A stretch of DNA of 47,819 nucleotides. Source: an uncultured Nitrospirota bacterium (GTDB taxonomy: Bacteria; CG2-30-53-67). Every line of letters starts with the position of its first letter. The stretch's first letter is position 1. The stretch spans positions 12,811 to 60,629 of the forward strand of contig CAMYMF010000015.1 of the NCBI GenBank assembly GCA_947259355.1, given 5' to 3'. Position numbers and translations under genes: made by a program. Under the pieces are notes generated by a model. That model was not told the origin of the DNA. It saw only the letters and a program-made list of their open reading frames with translations, and did not search any database. Positions 26,951 through 37,480 of the stretch are shown piece by piece.

Positions 26951-27664
26951 ATGGAGACAAGCGGCAGACAGATCAAAATCCTCATCGTGGACGATGAGAA
27001 GGGGTCCCGGGATGTGCTGGTGAACCTGCTCCGGACGGATCAGCGGGTCATCCGCACCGCCGCTGACGGCCTCCAGGCACAGGCCATGCTCGAAGCCGAC
27101 CCCTGCGACCTGATCCTGAGTGATCTGAATATGCCGCACATGGGCGGCATGGATCTGCTCCGTTTTGTCCGCAAGCAGCTCCCCGCTGCCCTGGTCGTCA
27201 TCATCACCGGTTACGCCACGCTGGAGAGCACGCTCCATGCCATCGAGGCGGGGGCCTATGATTACATCACCAAACCGTTCAAACTGGCGGAGATGGAAAT
27301 CCTGGTCCGCAATGCCTGCGACAAGATCCTGCTCACCCGGGAGCGGCAGTCCCTGAGCCGGGCAATCGACCGCAAACAGGAGGAGATCGAGGCGCTGCAA
27401 GAACGGGTCGCCCGGCTACAGAACCACCTGCAGCAGGTGGAGGAGCGGGAGGAGACCCTGTTCCTCGGCAACCTCAACCTGCGCCCCCCCCTGGCCAAGG
27501 AGGCCCTGCCTGCCCGTTACGCCCAGGAAGAGAGCCCTGCAAAGAAACGGGAGCTTCTGATGTCGCTGCTCCGGGAGATGCGACGGCGGGGGGAGCTGTC
27601 GGAGGCCGAACTGGATCGCTTTCTCCTGCGCTTCGAGAACAACCCATCATCCACAACGGGATAA
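26951..27664 (+). CDS. Single-receiver response regulator with coiled-coil tail
   Basis: This 237-residue protein has an intact receiver domain (about 8-125). It has the acidic pair D14-D15, phospho-acceptor D58 (ILSDLNMP), the Thr of ITGY and K108 (ITKPF). A coiled coil (about 125-165) and a charged, possibly disordered tail follow. No DNA-binding or enzymatic output domain is seen, so it probably acts by protein contact. It may be co-transcribed from the sigma-28 promoter and is followed 21 bases later by an HD-GYP regulator. Confidence 0.88.
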   Translation: METSGRQIKILIVDDEKGSRDVLVNLLRTDQRVIRTAADGLQAQAMLEADPCDLILSDLNMPHMGGMDLLRFVRKQLPAALVVIITGYATLESTLHAIEAGAYDYITKPFKLAEMEILVRNACDKILLTRERQSLSRAIDRKQEEIEALQERVARLQNHLQQVEEREETLFLGNLNLRPPLAKEALPARYAQEESPAKKRELLMSLLREMRRRGELSEAELDRFLLRFENNPSSTTG

Positions 27665-27685
27665 CCTCGTGGGATTTGAAAACCG

Positions 27686-29293
27686 ATGAACCCGACACAG
27701 CAACCTGAGCTCTGCCATTCAACACCTGCGGGCGTCACGCAGCGGATTCTCATTGTCGACGACGAGCCCGAGAGCCGCTCCCTTCTGGTGCGTTATCTGG
27801 AACACCTCGGCTTTGGGGTCGATGCCTGCAGCGACGGCTTGGCAGCCCTGACCCGCCTCGATCGCGCACGTTATCACCTGATTTTCACCGACCTGCAGAT
27901 GCCCGGCATGTCGGGCATCGCCCTGCTGGAGGCGCTGCGAGAGCGGGAGAACGCGACACCGGTGGTTGTGATCACGGGCTATCCCACGTTGAGCCACGCC
28001 GTCGAGGCCATGCGCAAGGGCGCGGCCGATTTCATCACCAAACCGATCGCGCTGCAGCACCTGGAGATCGTGATCACACGCATTTTGGAAGAGACGGCCC
28101 TCCGGGAGGAAAACCTTGCCCTCAACACGCAACTGCGCGAGCGGGAAGCCGTGGCCGCGCTCAATACCGAACTCCAGGCAAAGGTGGAGGAACTCTCCGT
28201 CCTCTATGAGATCGGAGAGCGCACCGACTCGGCCAAGAACATGGACGCCCTCTTCGACAGAATGGTCGAAATGGCCGCCCTGATCACCGGCAGTCGGGAG
28301 ATCTCCATCTGTCTCTGGGACCGGGACACGAACCAGCTCGTTCCCAAGCGGAGCCGCGGCGCGGGACGTACCCTCGAGGCGATCCCCGCCGGGCAGGGGC
28401 CCTTGGGCCGGGCAGCTCTCGAGAAGCGTCCTCTCTTGATGGACACCGGGGCGAGCACACCGCCGGGGGTCCCCCACGGTTCGCCCGGTGCCTTCCTGAG
28501 TTTGCCCATGATGATCAAGGGGGAGATCTTCGGCATGCTCAACGTCTCCGCCCCCACGGCGGGCCAGTCCTTCTCCGAAAAAGAACTGCAGCTGCTCAAG
28601 GCGCTCGTCTCCAAGGCCGCCCTGAGCCTGGAGAACCAGGCGCTCTATGAAAGCCTCTACGACAACCTCGTCGACACCCTGCGCTCCCTGGTGATGGCGG
28701 TCGAGGCGAAGGACCCGTATACCCGCAACCATTCACAGCGGGTCACCGACCTGGCCATCCTCATCGCGAAGACCATGGGGTGTCCCCGGTCGGAGCTCGA
28801 AACACTCCGTTTCGGCGGCATCATTCACGACATCGGCAAGATCGGCATTCGGGACACGGTGCTGCTCAAACCGGATCGACTCAACGCCGCGGAAGGGGCC
28901 ATCATCCGCACCCACCCGGAAATCGGCGAGAACATCGTGAAGCCCCTCAAGTTCCTCCGGGAAGAGCAGGCCATCGTTCGGCACCACCACGAACGCTTCG
29001 ACGGCAGCGGTTATCCCGACGGACTCGGACAGGAGCGGATCCCCTTCCTGGCCCGGGTCCTCGCCGTGGCCGACACCTATGACGCCGTCACGTCGACCCG
29101 TCCCTACCGCCAGGCGAAACAGCACGCCTTTGCGGTGGAGGAAATCACCCGCTGCCGGCACTCCCAGTTCGACCCCCAGGTGGCGGATGCGTTCCTGGCG
29201 ACGCTGCCCGACTGGTGCCACCCGAGCGGTGCCGACGGCATCGACTGGTGCCGTGTCGCGGCCAAAGTTCGAAAAATCCTCACGGCCCTGTAA
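27686..29293 (+). CDS. Receiver-GAF-HD-GYP c-di-GMP phosphodiesterase
   Basis: This 535-residue response regulator has a receiver (about 18-135; D69 in FTDLQMPG), a helical linker, a GAF domain (about 185-335) and an HD-GYP domain (about 350-520). The metal motif is H381-D382 (IIHDIGK), with HHHERFDGSGYP and the G442-Y-P444 signature. HD-GYP enzymes hydrolyse c-di-GMP to pGpG or GMP. Every key catalytic residue I can place is present. It is the likely counterpart to the GGDDF protein encoded at 7398. No good ribosome-binding site precedes ATG 27686, suggesting coupling with the receiver gene. Confidence 0.92.
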   Translation: MNPTQQPELCHSTPAGVTQRILIVDDEPESRSLLVRYLEHLGFGVDACSDGLAALTRLDRARYHLIFTDLQMPGMSGIALLEALRERENATPVVVITGYPTLSHAVEAMRKGAADFITKPIALQHLEIVITRILEETALREENLALNTQLREREAVAALNTELQAKVEELSVLYEIGERTDSAKNMDALFDRMVEMAALITGSREISICLWDRDTNQLVPKRSRGAGRTLEAIPAGQGPLGRAALEKRPLLMDTGASTPPGVPHGSPGAFLSLPMMIKGEIFGMLNVSAPTAGQSFSEKELQLLKALVSKAALSLENQALYESLYDNLVDTLRSLVMAVEAKDPYTRNHSQRVTDLAILIAKTMGCPRSELETLRFGGIIHDIGKIGIRDTVLLKPDRLNAAEGAIIRTHPEIGENIVKPLKFLREEQAIVRHHHERFDGSGYPDGLGQERIPFLARVLAVADTYDAVTSTRPYRQAKQHAFAVEEITRCRHSQFDPQVADAFLATLPDWCHPSGADGIDWCRVAAKVRKILTAL

Positions 29294-29437
29294 TTGATCT
29301 TACCGACAACCCTTTGACGGCTTCATCGCTTTTCAGACGAAGCGCTGCGCATACCCGCCGGCCGCAGGCAGACGTCGCCTTCAAAAAAGTTAAATAAAAT
29401 CCAACAGTTATCAAAATCCGCGCGCGGTCCCCGCATT

Positions 29438-29453
29438 TGGCACACCCCTTGCT
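29438..29453 (+). promoter_or_regulatory. Sigma-54 promoter of the PilZ gene
   Basis: TGGCAC (29438-29443), five bases (ACCCC), TTGCT (29449-29453). The start codon is 45 bases downstream. This matches the arrangement at 9658. Confidence 0.8.
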
Positions 29454-29497
29454 TTTAAGAAAGGTGACCAACACGGACGCAACGGGGAGGCAGCGCG

Positions 29498-30109
29498 GTG
29501 CAGGAGAAGAGAGAGTTCGTGCGGGTGGAAGCCTACCTGCCCATCAAATACCGAGTCATCGACGAAGGCGAATACGAGACCGCGCGGCAAGAGTGCCTTG
29601 TGACGCGGCCCGAGCCTCCGGAGGGTCTGGCGAGCGCGCCTCTGAACGGTTTCGATCTGGAGGAGTTGACGCGCCAGGACTGGAGCCTGCCGAATACGGA
29701 ATCGATGGACCCCCTCATGGCTCGCGCCCTGAACAGCATCGACCGTAAACTCAACCTGCTGTTGCGGCTTTTGATCGAAACAAACTTCCCGGACGTCGGC
29801 CAGGAACCGCCCGTCGGCGTCAACCTGAGCGGCGGCGGGCTGCGGATGGTCATCCCCGAGCAGCTGGTGACCGGCCAGAAAGTGCTCGTTGAATTGACCC
29901 TGCCCACCATGCCGCCCGCTGCCATCACGAGCATCGCCGCGGTCGTCCGGGTGGTGCCCGCTCCTGCTCAAGAGGAAGCGAACCGCTACGAAACGGCGCT
30001 CAAATTCATCGACATCCACGAGGATGATCGGGAGAAGATCATCCGCTATGTGTTCAAACGCCAGCGCCACCAGATCCGCAACCGCGCCGCCCAGGAAAGC
30101 GCGGTCTAG
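29498..30109 (+). CDS. PilZ-domain c-di-GMP receptor with internal insertion
   Basis: This 203-residue protein carries the two c-di-GMP-binding motifs of PilZ: R5-EFV-R9 at the extreme N-terminus and N109-LSGG-G114 (an N/DxSxxG motif). A segment of about 85 residues, partly helical (LNSIDRKLNLLLRLLIE), is inserted between them, where ordinary PilZ domains have about 25-30. A beta-strand and helix end (YETALKFIDIHEDDREKIIRYVF) completes the fold. It starts at GTG 29498, seven bases after GGGGAGG. Sigma-54 control suggests a flagellar or pilus-associated effector. Confidence 0.85.
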   Translation: MQEKREFVRVEAYLPIKYRVIDEGEYETARQECLVTRPEPPEGLASAPLNGFDLEELTRQDWSLPNTESMDPLMARALNSIDRKLNLLLRLLIETNFPDVGQEPPVGVNLSGGGLRMVIPEQLVTGQKVLVELTLPTMPPAAITSIAAVVRVVPAPAQEEANRYETALKFIDIHEDDREKIIRYVFKRQRHQIRNRAAQESAV

Positions 30110-30131
30110 CCAGTAGAAAAAGGATGATCCC

Positions 30132-32406
<2,275 letters not shown>

Positions 32407-32408
<2 letters not shown>

Positions 32409-32440
32409 AGACCCGCGCCACCCAGGCCGCGTGGGTCTTC
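32407..32440 (+). terminator. Hairpin after the MopE-like gene
   Basis: GAAGACCC (32407-32414) and GGGTCTTC (32433-32440) pair, with additional GCG/CGC pairing inside. Only a short T-run follows, 17 bases later, so termination may be weak. Confidence 0.5.
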
Positions 32441-32464
32441 CCGGCGGCCGGCCCCCGTTTTGCA

Positions 32465-32493
32465 TTCCATCTTTTCCCCGGCTGTGCTAGAAT
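32465..32493 (+). promoter_or_regulatory. Probable promoter of dgt
   Basis: TAGAAT at 32488-32493 is preceded by an extended -10 TG. A weak -35 (TTCCAT, 32465-32470) sits 17 bases upstream. The dgt start is 47 bases beyond. Confidence 0.45.
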
Positions 32494-32540
32494 GCCGCAT
32501 TCTTCACCCCTCTGTCGACCTATCGGGGAGATCCATCACC

Positions 32541-33692
32541 ATGCAGACCTACGATGCCGAACGCCCCGACCTCGCGCCCTACGCGGCGCGCAGCGACGCG
32601 TCTCGCGGGCGGCGCTACCCCGAAACGTTCAAGGACAACCGCACAGCCTTTCAGCGGGACCGCGACCGGATCATCCACTGCGCGGCCTTCCGGCGACTCG
32701 AATACAAGACCCAGGTCTTCGTCAACCATGAAGGGGACTACTACCGGACCCGGCTGACCCACAGCCTGGAAGTCGCCCAGATCGCCCGGGGCATTGCCCG
32801 GTCCATGGGGCTCAACGAAGAGCTCGCGGAAGCCATCGCCCTCTCCCACGATCTGGGACACACCCCCTTCGGGCACTCCGGCGAAGACGTCATGAACGAG
32901 CTGATGCAGGCCCACGGCGGATTCGAACACAACCGCCAGAGCCTCCGGGTCGTGGAGGAGCTGGAGGAACGCTACCCGAATTTCTCGGGCCTCAACCTGA
33001 CGTTCGAGACCCGGGAGGGGATCATCAAACACTCCTCCTATCACGACCACCCCAAGGTCTCTGAGATGCAGGATTTCCTGCCGGGGGTGGTGCCGACCCT
33101 GGAGTCGCAGATCATCAACCTGGCCGATGAGATCGCCTACAACAATCACGATATCGACGACGGGCTCACCTCCGGCATGCTGGAGCTGGCGGAGCTCCGG
33201 GAGCAGGTCCTCCTGGTGGACCGGATCTACCGGCAGGTGGAAACCCGCTATCCCGGCATCGACGAGACCCGGAAGAAATACCAGGCCATCAGCCACCTCA
33301 TCGGATTTCTCATCAACGATCTGGTCACCCATTCCGCCGCCACCCTGCAGGAACAGAATATCCGCTCCCTGGACGACCTGCGGGCCAAGAATGTCATGGC
33401 CATTGCCTTCAGTCCCGAAACGCGTCGGGAAAACACCGAGCTGAAACGCTTCCTCTACAAGAACCTCTACACCCACTACCGGGTGGAGCGGATGCGGATC
33501 AAGGGGCGCATGGTCCTGACGGCGCTCTTTCGGGTCTACTGTGACACACCGACCCTGCTGCCCAAGAAATACGAGCCCATGATTGAAAGCCACGGCAAAG
33601 AGCGGATCATCTGCGACTATATCGCCGGGATGACCGACCGCTACGCCCTGGATGAATACAAGAAGCTCTTCGAGCCCTTCGAACGAACTTAG
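32541..33692 (+). CDS. dgt: Deoxyguanosinetriphosphate triphosphohydrolase (dGTPase)
   Basis: This 383-residue HD-superfamily enzyme splits dGTP into deoxyguanosine and tripolyphosphate. The family motifs are FRRLEYKTQVF, YYRTRLTHSLEVAQIARGIAR, the metal-binding HDLGHTPFGHSGE and NLADEIAYNNHDIDDG. It belongs to the shorter, non-enteric group. ATG 32541 was chosen for GGGGAG ten bases upstream; an upstream in-frame start lies in the promoter. It precedes the addB and addA genes, but a structured repeat separates it from addB. Confidence 0.94.
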   Translation: MQTYDAERPDLAPYAARSDASRGRRYPETFKDNRTAFQRDRDRIIHCAAFRRLEYKTQVFVNHEGDYYRTRLTHSLEVAQIARGIARSMGLNEELAEAIALSHDLGHTPFGHSGEDVMNELMQAHGGFEHNRQSLRVVEELEERYPNFSGLNLTFETREGIIKHSSYHDHPKVSEMQDFLPGVVPTLESQIINLADEIAYNNHDIDDGLTSGMLELAELREQVLLVDRIYRQVETRYPGIDETRKKYQAISHLIGFLINDLVTHSAATLQEQNIRSLDDLRAKNVMAIAFSPETRRENTELKRFLYKNLYTHYRVERMRIKGRMVLTALFRVYCDTPTLLPKKYEPMIESHGKERIICDYIAGMTDRYALDEYKKLFEPFERT

Positions 33693-33825
33693 CCCGAAGA
33701 TTGCATGGGCAAGTCTATTACGAGGCCGGACTTGTCGCGGCGTAGCATTCTGCGAAGACGGATAAGCCGCCTACGGCACTTCTGCGACCTCCCATCACGA
33801 TCACCCATGCAATCTTCGAACGAAC
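33678..33825. repeat. Inverted-repeat element between dgt and addB
   Basis: A perfect 15-base inverted repeat, CGAAGATTGCATGGG at 33695-33709 and its complement at 33804-33818, encloses about 94 bases with further small stems (CAAGTC/GACTTG; GCCG/CGGC). An 11-base direct repeat, TTCGAACGAAC, occurs at 33678-33688 (the last codons of dgt) and at 33815-33825. This layout fits a small palindromic insertion (REP/MITE-like) or a structured RNA. The bases from 33826 to 33911 hold nothing else recognised. Confidence 0.6.
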
Positions 33826-33911
33826 GCCGAACCGCGCTCCGTCGAGAGGCTCGAGCGTCCGACCAATGGCCGCGGGTCCCCGGCCGGAGGAGAGATCAGG
33901 AGTTCCATCGC

Positions 33912-36900
33912 GTGTGCCAGGTCCGCATCCTCACCGGCCCGCCCCGCACGGGCCAGAGAGCCGCCATCTACGAAATCGCCCGCCCCTTCCTCCGGGAGAA
34001 CCGGTGTCACAAACTACTGATCCTCGTTCCGTCGAACCCCACGGCCCGGGAAATCCGGGAGAGACTGCTGGCGGATGGGTCGATCACCGGGTTCGTCGGC
34101 CTGCAGGTGATGACCTTTCTCGATCTGAGCCGGGAAATCTTCGAAGCATCGGACCTGCCGGGAAGACTGAGCAGCGCGCGGGCGCGCCGATGGATGATCC
34201 AGAGACTCCTGGAGAAACAGCCGCTTCCTGCCCTGCGAGCCGTGCGGGGCACCCGGGGGCTCGAGGAGCTCGCCGGGGATTTCATCCGCACCCTCAAGGA
34301 GGCGGGGCTGACGCCTGCCGCGTTCGACAACATCGCTTGCACACGGGGTGCCACTCCGGGCCTGACCGATCTGGCGGTCCTCTTTGCCGCGTATGAACAG
34401 GAACGCGAGGCGAAGGGGCTTCTCGACCGGGAGGATCTCTTCGCCCTTGCCGCCCGAGCCCTCACGGCGGGCGCGCCGGGCGCCTTTTCCGCCCTGCACC
34501 AGGTCGTGGTCACAGGCTTCTACGACTTCACGCCTCGGCAGCTGGAACTTCTGGCCGCGCTGGCAACCCTGCAGCAGCTCGAGACGCTGACCCTCACCCT
34601 GTTCCATCAGGAAGGCCGCGGCCCCGGGCCGCGCTTCACCCAGCGCAGCCTGGCGCGAATCCAAAGCTACTTTCCGAAGGCCGAGGTCACCTCTCTCCCG
34701 GGCGCGACCGCGCGCCCCGGTGCACCGCTTGGGCATCTGGCCCGCACCTTTCTGGCCGACGCCGACGCAATCCATCCGGTTCCCGCCAACGGTGCGGTGG
34801 AAATCGTTGAGAGCCCCGGCAGCTACCGGGGAGTCGAAGAGATTGCGCGGACGATCCGTTTCCTGAAACAGACCGGCGCGCACACCTTCCGGGAGATGGC
34901 CGTCGTCTTTCGCAACCTGGGCGATGCGCAGGAGCAGGTCCGGGAGGTCTTTCGTCTCTTCGGGATTCCCCATCGCATGAGCGCGGGGTTCCCACTCAGG
35001 AGCAACCCGCTGATTCAGGCAATCCTGGGGATCCTGGAAGTGCCCCGCTCCCGCTATCAGCGGGACGTGGTCTGCCGGCTGCTTCGCTCGGACTACCTTT
35101 GCTTCGCACCGCTGGCCGCAAGCGGGATCACGGCCGAGCGCTTCGACGCCCTCGCCCGGGAGGCGCTGATCCACCAGGGAGAGAGCGCGTGGCGCAAACG
35201 CCTGGCCGACCACGCGGCCAATCTCAGGATCCGGCTGCAATACCGGCAGGAGGGCTTCGTGGAGAGCGACAATTCCGATCGCGTGCAGCAGCGCATCGAT
35301 GCCCTTCGCGAACGGATGGACGAGACCACCGCGTGCGCCAGCGTCATGGAGGCCCTCATGGACGCGCTCGGTGCCCTGCCCTCCCAGGCGAGCCTCCCCC
35401 GCTTCGTCGAGCTGCTCCACGCTCTGATGCGGACCTTTGCCGTGCACGAGCGGCTCTATGCGGTCCGGGATCTGCGGCTCGTCCGGCGGGATCAGCGCGC
35501 GCTCAAAGCCTTTGAGGCGCTGCTCGACGAAATGGCCGAAGACCACAGGCGCCTCGATGCCCGCCGGAAGCTCAGCCTGGCCCGCTTCATCCGAACCCTC
35601 CAGCAGAGCCTGAGCGACGCAACCTACCTGCCCGACGCGCCGGAGGAGGACGCGGTCTTCGTCACCGACGCACTCGGTATACGGGGCCTGCATCTGCCCG
35701 TCGTCTTCATCGGGGCACTGGTGGAAGGGAGCTTTCCCCGCCTGCACACGCCCAATCCCCTCTTCGGCGACGCCGTGCGGGCGCGCGTGAATCGCGCGCT
35801 CGGACCGAAGGGCTGGGTGAGCCTGTCCAGTGACTGGCGGGAAGAAGAAGAGCTCCTCTTTCTGCTCGCCGCAGGCGCCGCCGAGCGGCGGCTCACCCTT
35901 AGCCATCCGAGGTGCGACGGGCAGGGGCGGGACCTGCTCCCCTCGCGATACCTGGAGCGGGTCCAGTCCCTCTTCACCGAAGGCACCCTCACGGTCCGGG
36001 CCGTCTCCCTGAGCGACCCCCTGCCGGGGGCGGATCAGATCTTCCGAGAGCAGGAACTTCTGGAGACCGCCTTTCGAAGCCTTCACCGCCCCGCCTCGCC
36101 GGCGCCCGAGACGCCCCATCTCTTCAATCATCTTCTCGCACATCAGAAGGAAAAGCTCGGGGCGCTGCTCCACGGCCTGGCGGTGACCCGGGCCCGCCGG
36201 GACCCTGCGGGCAACGCCTACACGGGGCTGCTCGGCCCCGAAGCCGCGGCCGAGATCCGCCGCCGGGAGGCGCCCTTCTCGGCCTCCGCGCTCGAGCGCT
36301 ACGGGGCCTGCCCCTTTCAGTACTTCTGCGAACGGGAACTTAGAGTCGAGCCGCTGGAGCCGGTGGAGGACGAAATCAACGTCATGGACATGGGGAGCCT
36401 CTACCACCGGATCCTGGAGCAGTTCTACCGGGAACTGAACGGCCCCGTCACGTCGGAGAACTTCCATGCCGCCCGGGCCTGCATGGACGCCATTGTGGCC
36501 CGGCTGCTGGCCCGGCAGGAGTTCAAGGGGGTGCCGGGCCATGAGAAACTCTGGGAGATTCGCCAGGGGGAAATCCGCGAGATCCTGAATCGTTTTCTCG
36601 TCTCCGAACGGGAAGCCTTCGCAGAGACCGGCGAGGTGCCGTCGCACTTCGAAGCGGCCTTCGGCATGCCCGCCCCGCGCGCGGGGGAGCCCCTGTCGCG
36701 CGAAGAGCCTTTCACCATCGCCTCCGAGACCGGCCCCATCCGCCTCATGGGCAAGGTCGACCGGATCGACCTCAAACGTGAGGCCGACGGCACGCACTTT
36801 TCAGTGCTCGACTACAAAACCGGAAGATACGCGCCCCCGGCCACGGCCATCGCACGGGGCGAAAGCCTACAGTTGCCTCTTTACGCCGCGTGGGTCCGAC

Positions 36901-37139
36901 AGGCACTTCCCGGCCCGACGGCGATCCGCCAGGGCGCGTTTTATCTGCTGCGCTCGGGCGAGAAGAAACGTCAGATCCCGGCGAAGAAGGACGAATCATG
37001 GGAAACCCTCTGGCAGACCACGCGGCAGCACATTCAGACCTACGTCGAATCGATCCGCCGCGGGGAGTTTCCCGTGGGTGAGAAGAAATGCGCCGAGTAC
37101 TGCCGCTACAGCGCGGTGTGTCGCATCGGCGAGGAATAA
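33912..37139 (+). CDS. addB: AddB-type helicase-nuclease subunit
   Basis: This 1,075-residue partner of AddA acts in recombinational break repair. The C-terminal PD-(D/E)XK nuclease has the core VLDYKTGRY (about 960-970) with GESLQLPLYAAW after it. A 4Fe-4S staple is expected from YGACPFQYFC (about 797-803) and C-AEY-C-RYSAV-C near the end. The N-terminal nucleotide motif is GPPRTGQR (9-16): the usual GKS/T Lys is Gln, so ATP binding there is doubtful. The start is GTG 33912 with AGGAG nine bases upstream. The frame is open to 33705, but that part covers the inverted-repeat element. The gene precedes addA, the usual AddBA order. Confidence 0.85.
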   Translation: MCQVRILTGPPRTGQRAAIYEIARPFLRENRCHKLLILVPSNPTAREIRERLLADGSITGFVGLQVMTFLDLSREIFEASDLPGRLSSARARRWMIQRLLEKQPLPALRAVRGTRGLEELAGDFIRTLKEAGLTPAAFDNIACTRGATPGLTDLAVLFAAYEQEREAKGLLDREDLFALAARALTAGAPGAFSALHQVVVTGFYDFTPRQLELLAALATLQQLETLTLTLFHQEGRGPGPRFTQRSLARIQSYFPKAEVTSLPGATARPGAPLGHLARTFLADADAIHPVPANGAVEIVESPGSYRGVEEIARTIRFLKQTGAHTFREMAVVFRNLGDAQEQVREVFRLFGIPHRMSAGFPLRSNPLIQAILGILEVPRSRYQRDVVCRLLRSDYLCFAPLAASGITAERFDALAREALIHQGESAWRKRLADHAANLRIRLQYRQEGFVESDNSDRVQQRIDALRERMDETTACASVMEALMDALGALPSQASLPRFVELLHALMRTFAVHERLYAVRDLRLVRRDQRALKAFEALLDEMAEDHRRLDARRKLSLARFIRTLQQSLSDATYLPDAPEEDAVFVTDALGIRGLHLPVVFIGALVEGSFPRLHTPNPLFGDAVRARVNRALGPKGWVSLSSDWREEEELLFLLAAGAAERRLTLSHPRCDGQGRDLLPSRYLERVQSLFTEGTLTVRAVSLSDPLPGADQIFREQELLETAFRSLHRPASPAPETPHLFNHLLAHQKEKLGALLHGLAVTRARRDPAGNAYTGLLGPEAAAEIRRREAPFSASALERYGACPFQYFCERELRVEPLEPVEDEINVMDMGSLYHRILEQFYRELNGPVTSENFHAARACMDAIVARLLARQEFKGVPGHEKLWEIRQGEIREILNRFLVSEREAFAETGEVPSHFEAAFGMPAPRAGEPLSREEPFTIASETGPIRLMGKVDRIDLKREADGTHFSVLDYKTGRYAPPATAIARGESLQLPLYAAWVRQALPGPTAIRQGAFYLLRSGEKKRQIPAKKDESWETLWQTTRQHIQTYVESIRRGEFPVGEKKCAEYCRYSAVCRIGEE

Positions 37140-37480
37140 GAGCAAAGAAAGTGTTTTACCGCAGAGGGCGCAGAGGACGCGGAGAAAAGCTCTCTTGGGT
37201 TAAAAGAACAAACCTAAGACCCAGCTCACCAGGCACAGAGGTCGCGGAGAAAGGCAGGCTTTGTTGAAAAGCAGAACCAAGACCTGTTTTACCGCAGAGA
37301 AGGTGGAGATCTCAGAGAGAGACAATCTCTATCAAAAAGCAAAATCCGTTTCGCCAGAGAGTTTGCTATGTTGCAGAAAGCTCTGTGGTGAGATGGGCCT
37401 CAGGTTTTTGCCTTTAGCAAGAATTTGGTTCTTCTCTGCGACCTCCGCGCTCTCTGCGGTAAGATTTGTTTTTTGATTTT
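37140..37480. repeat. Intergenic CGCAGAG-type dispersed repeats before addA
   Basis: This 341-base gap has no gene. It holds three direct, degenerate copies of an ACCGCAGAG...CGCGGAGAAA unit (about 37154-37189, 37225-37255, 37286-37310). One inverted copy lies at 37432-37460, just before addA. In translation such units give TAEIAE-like peptides in many environmental genomes (general knowledge). The inverted copy and a T-rich run occupy the place of a normal ribosome-binding site. Confidence 0.7.

Noticed and set aside
33705-33911. Upstream extension of AddB to the ATG at 33705
   Set aside because: It would translate the inverted-repeat element into an Arg-rich leader. The GTG at 33912 has a proper ribosome-binding site and gives the family N-terminus.
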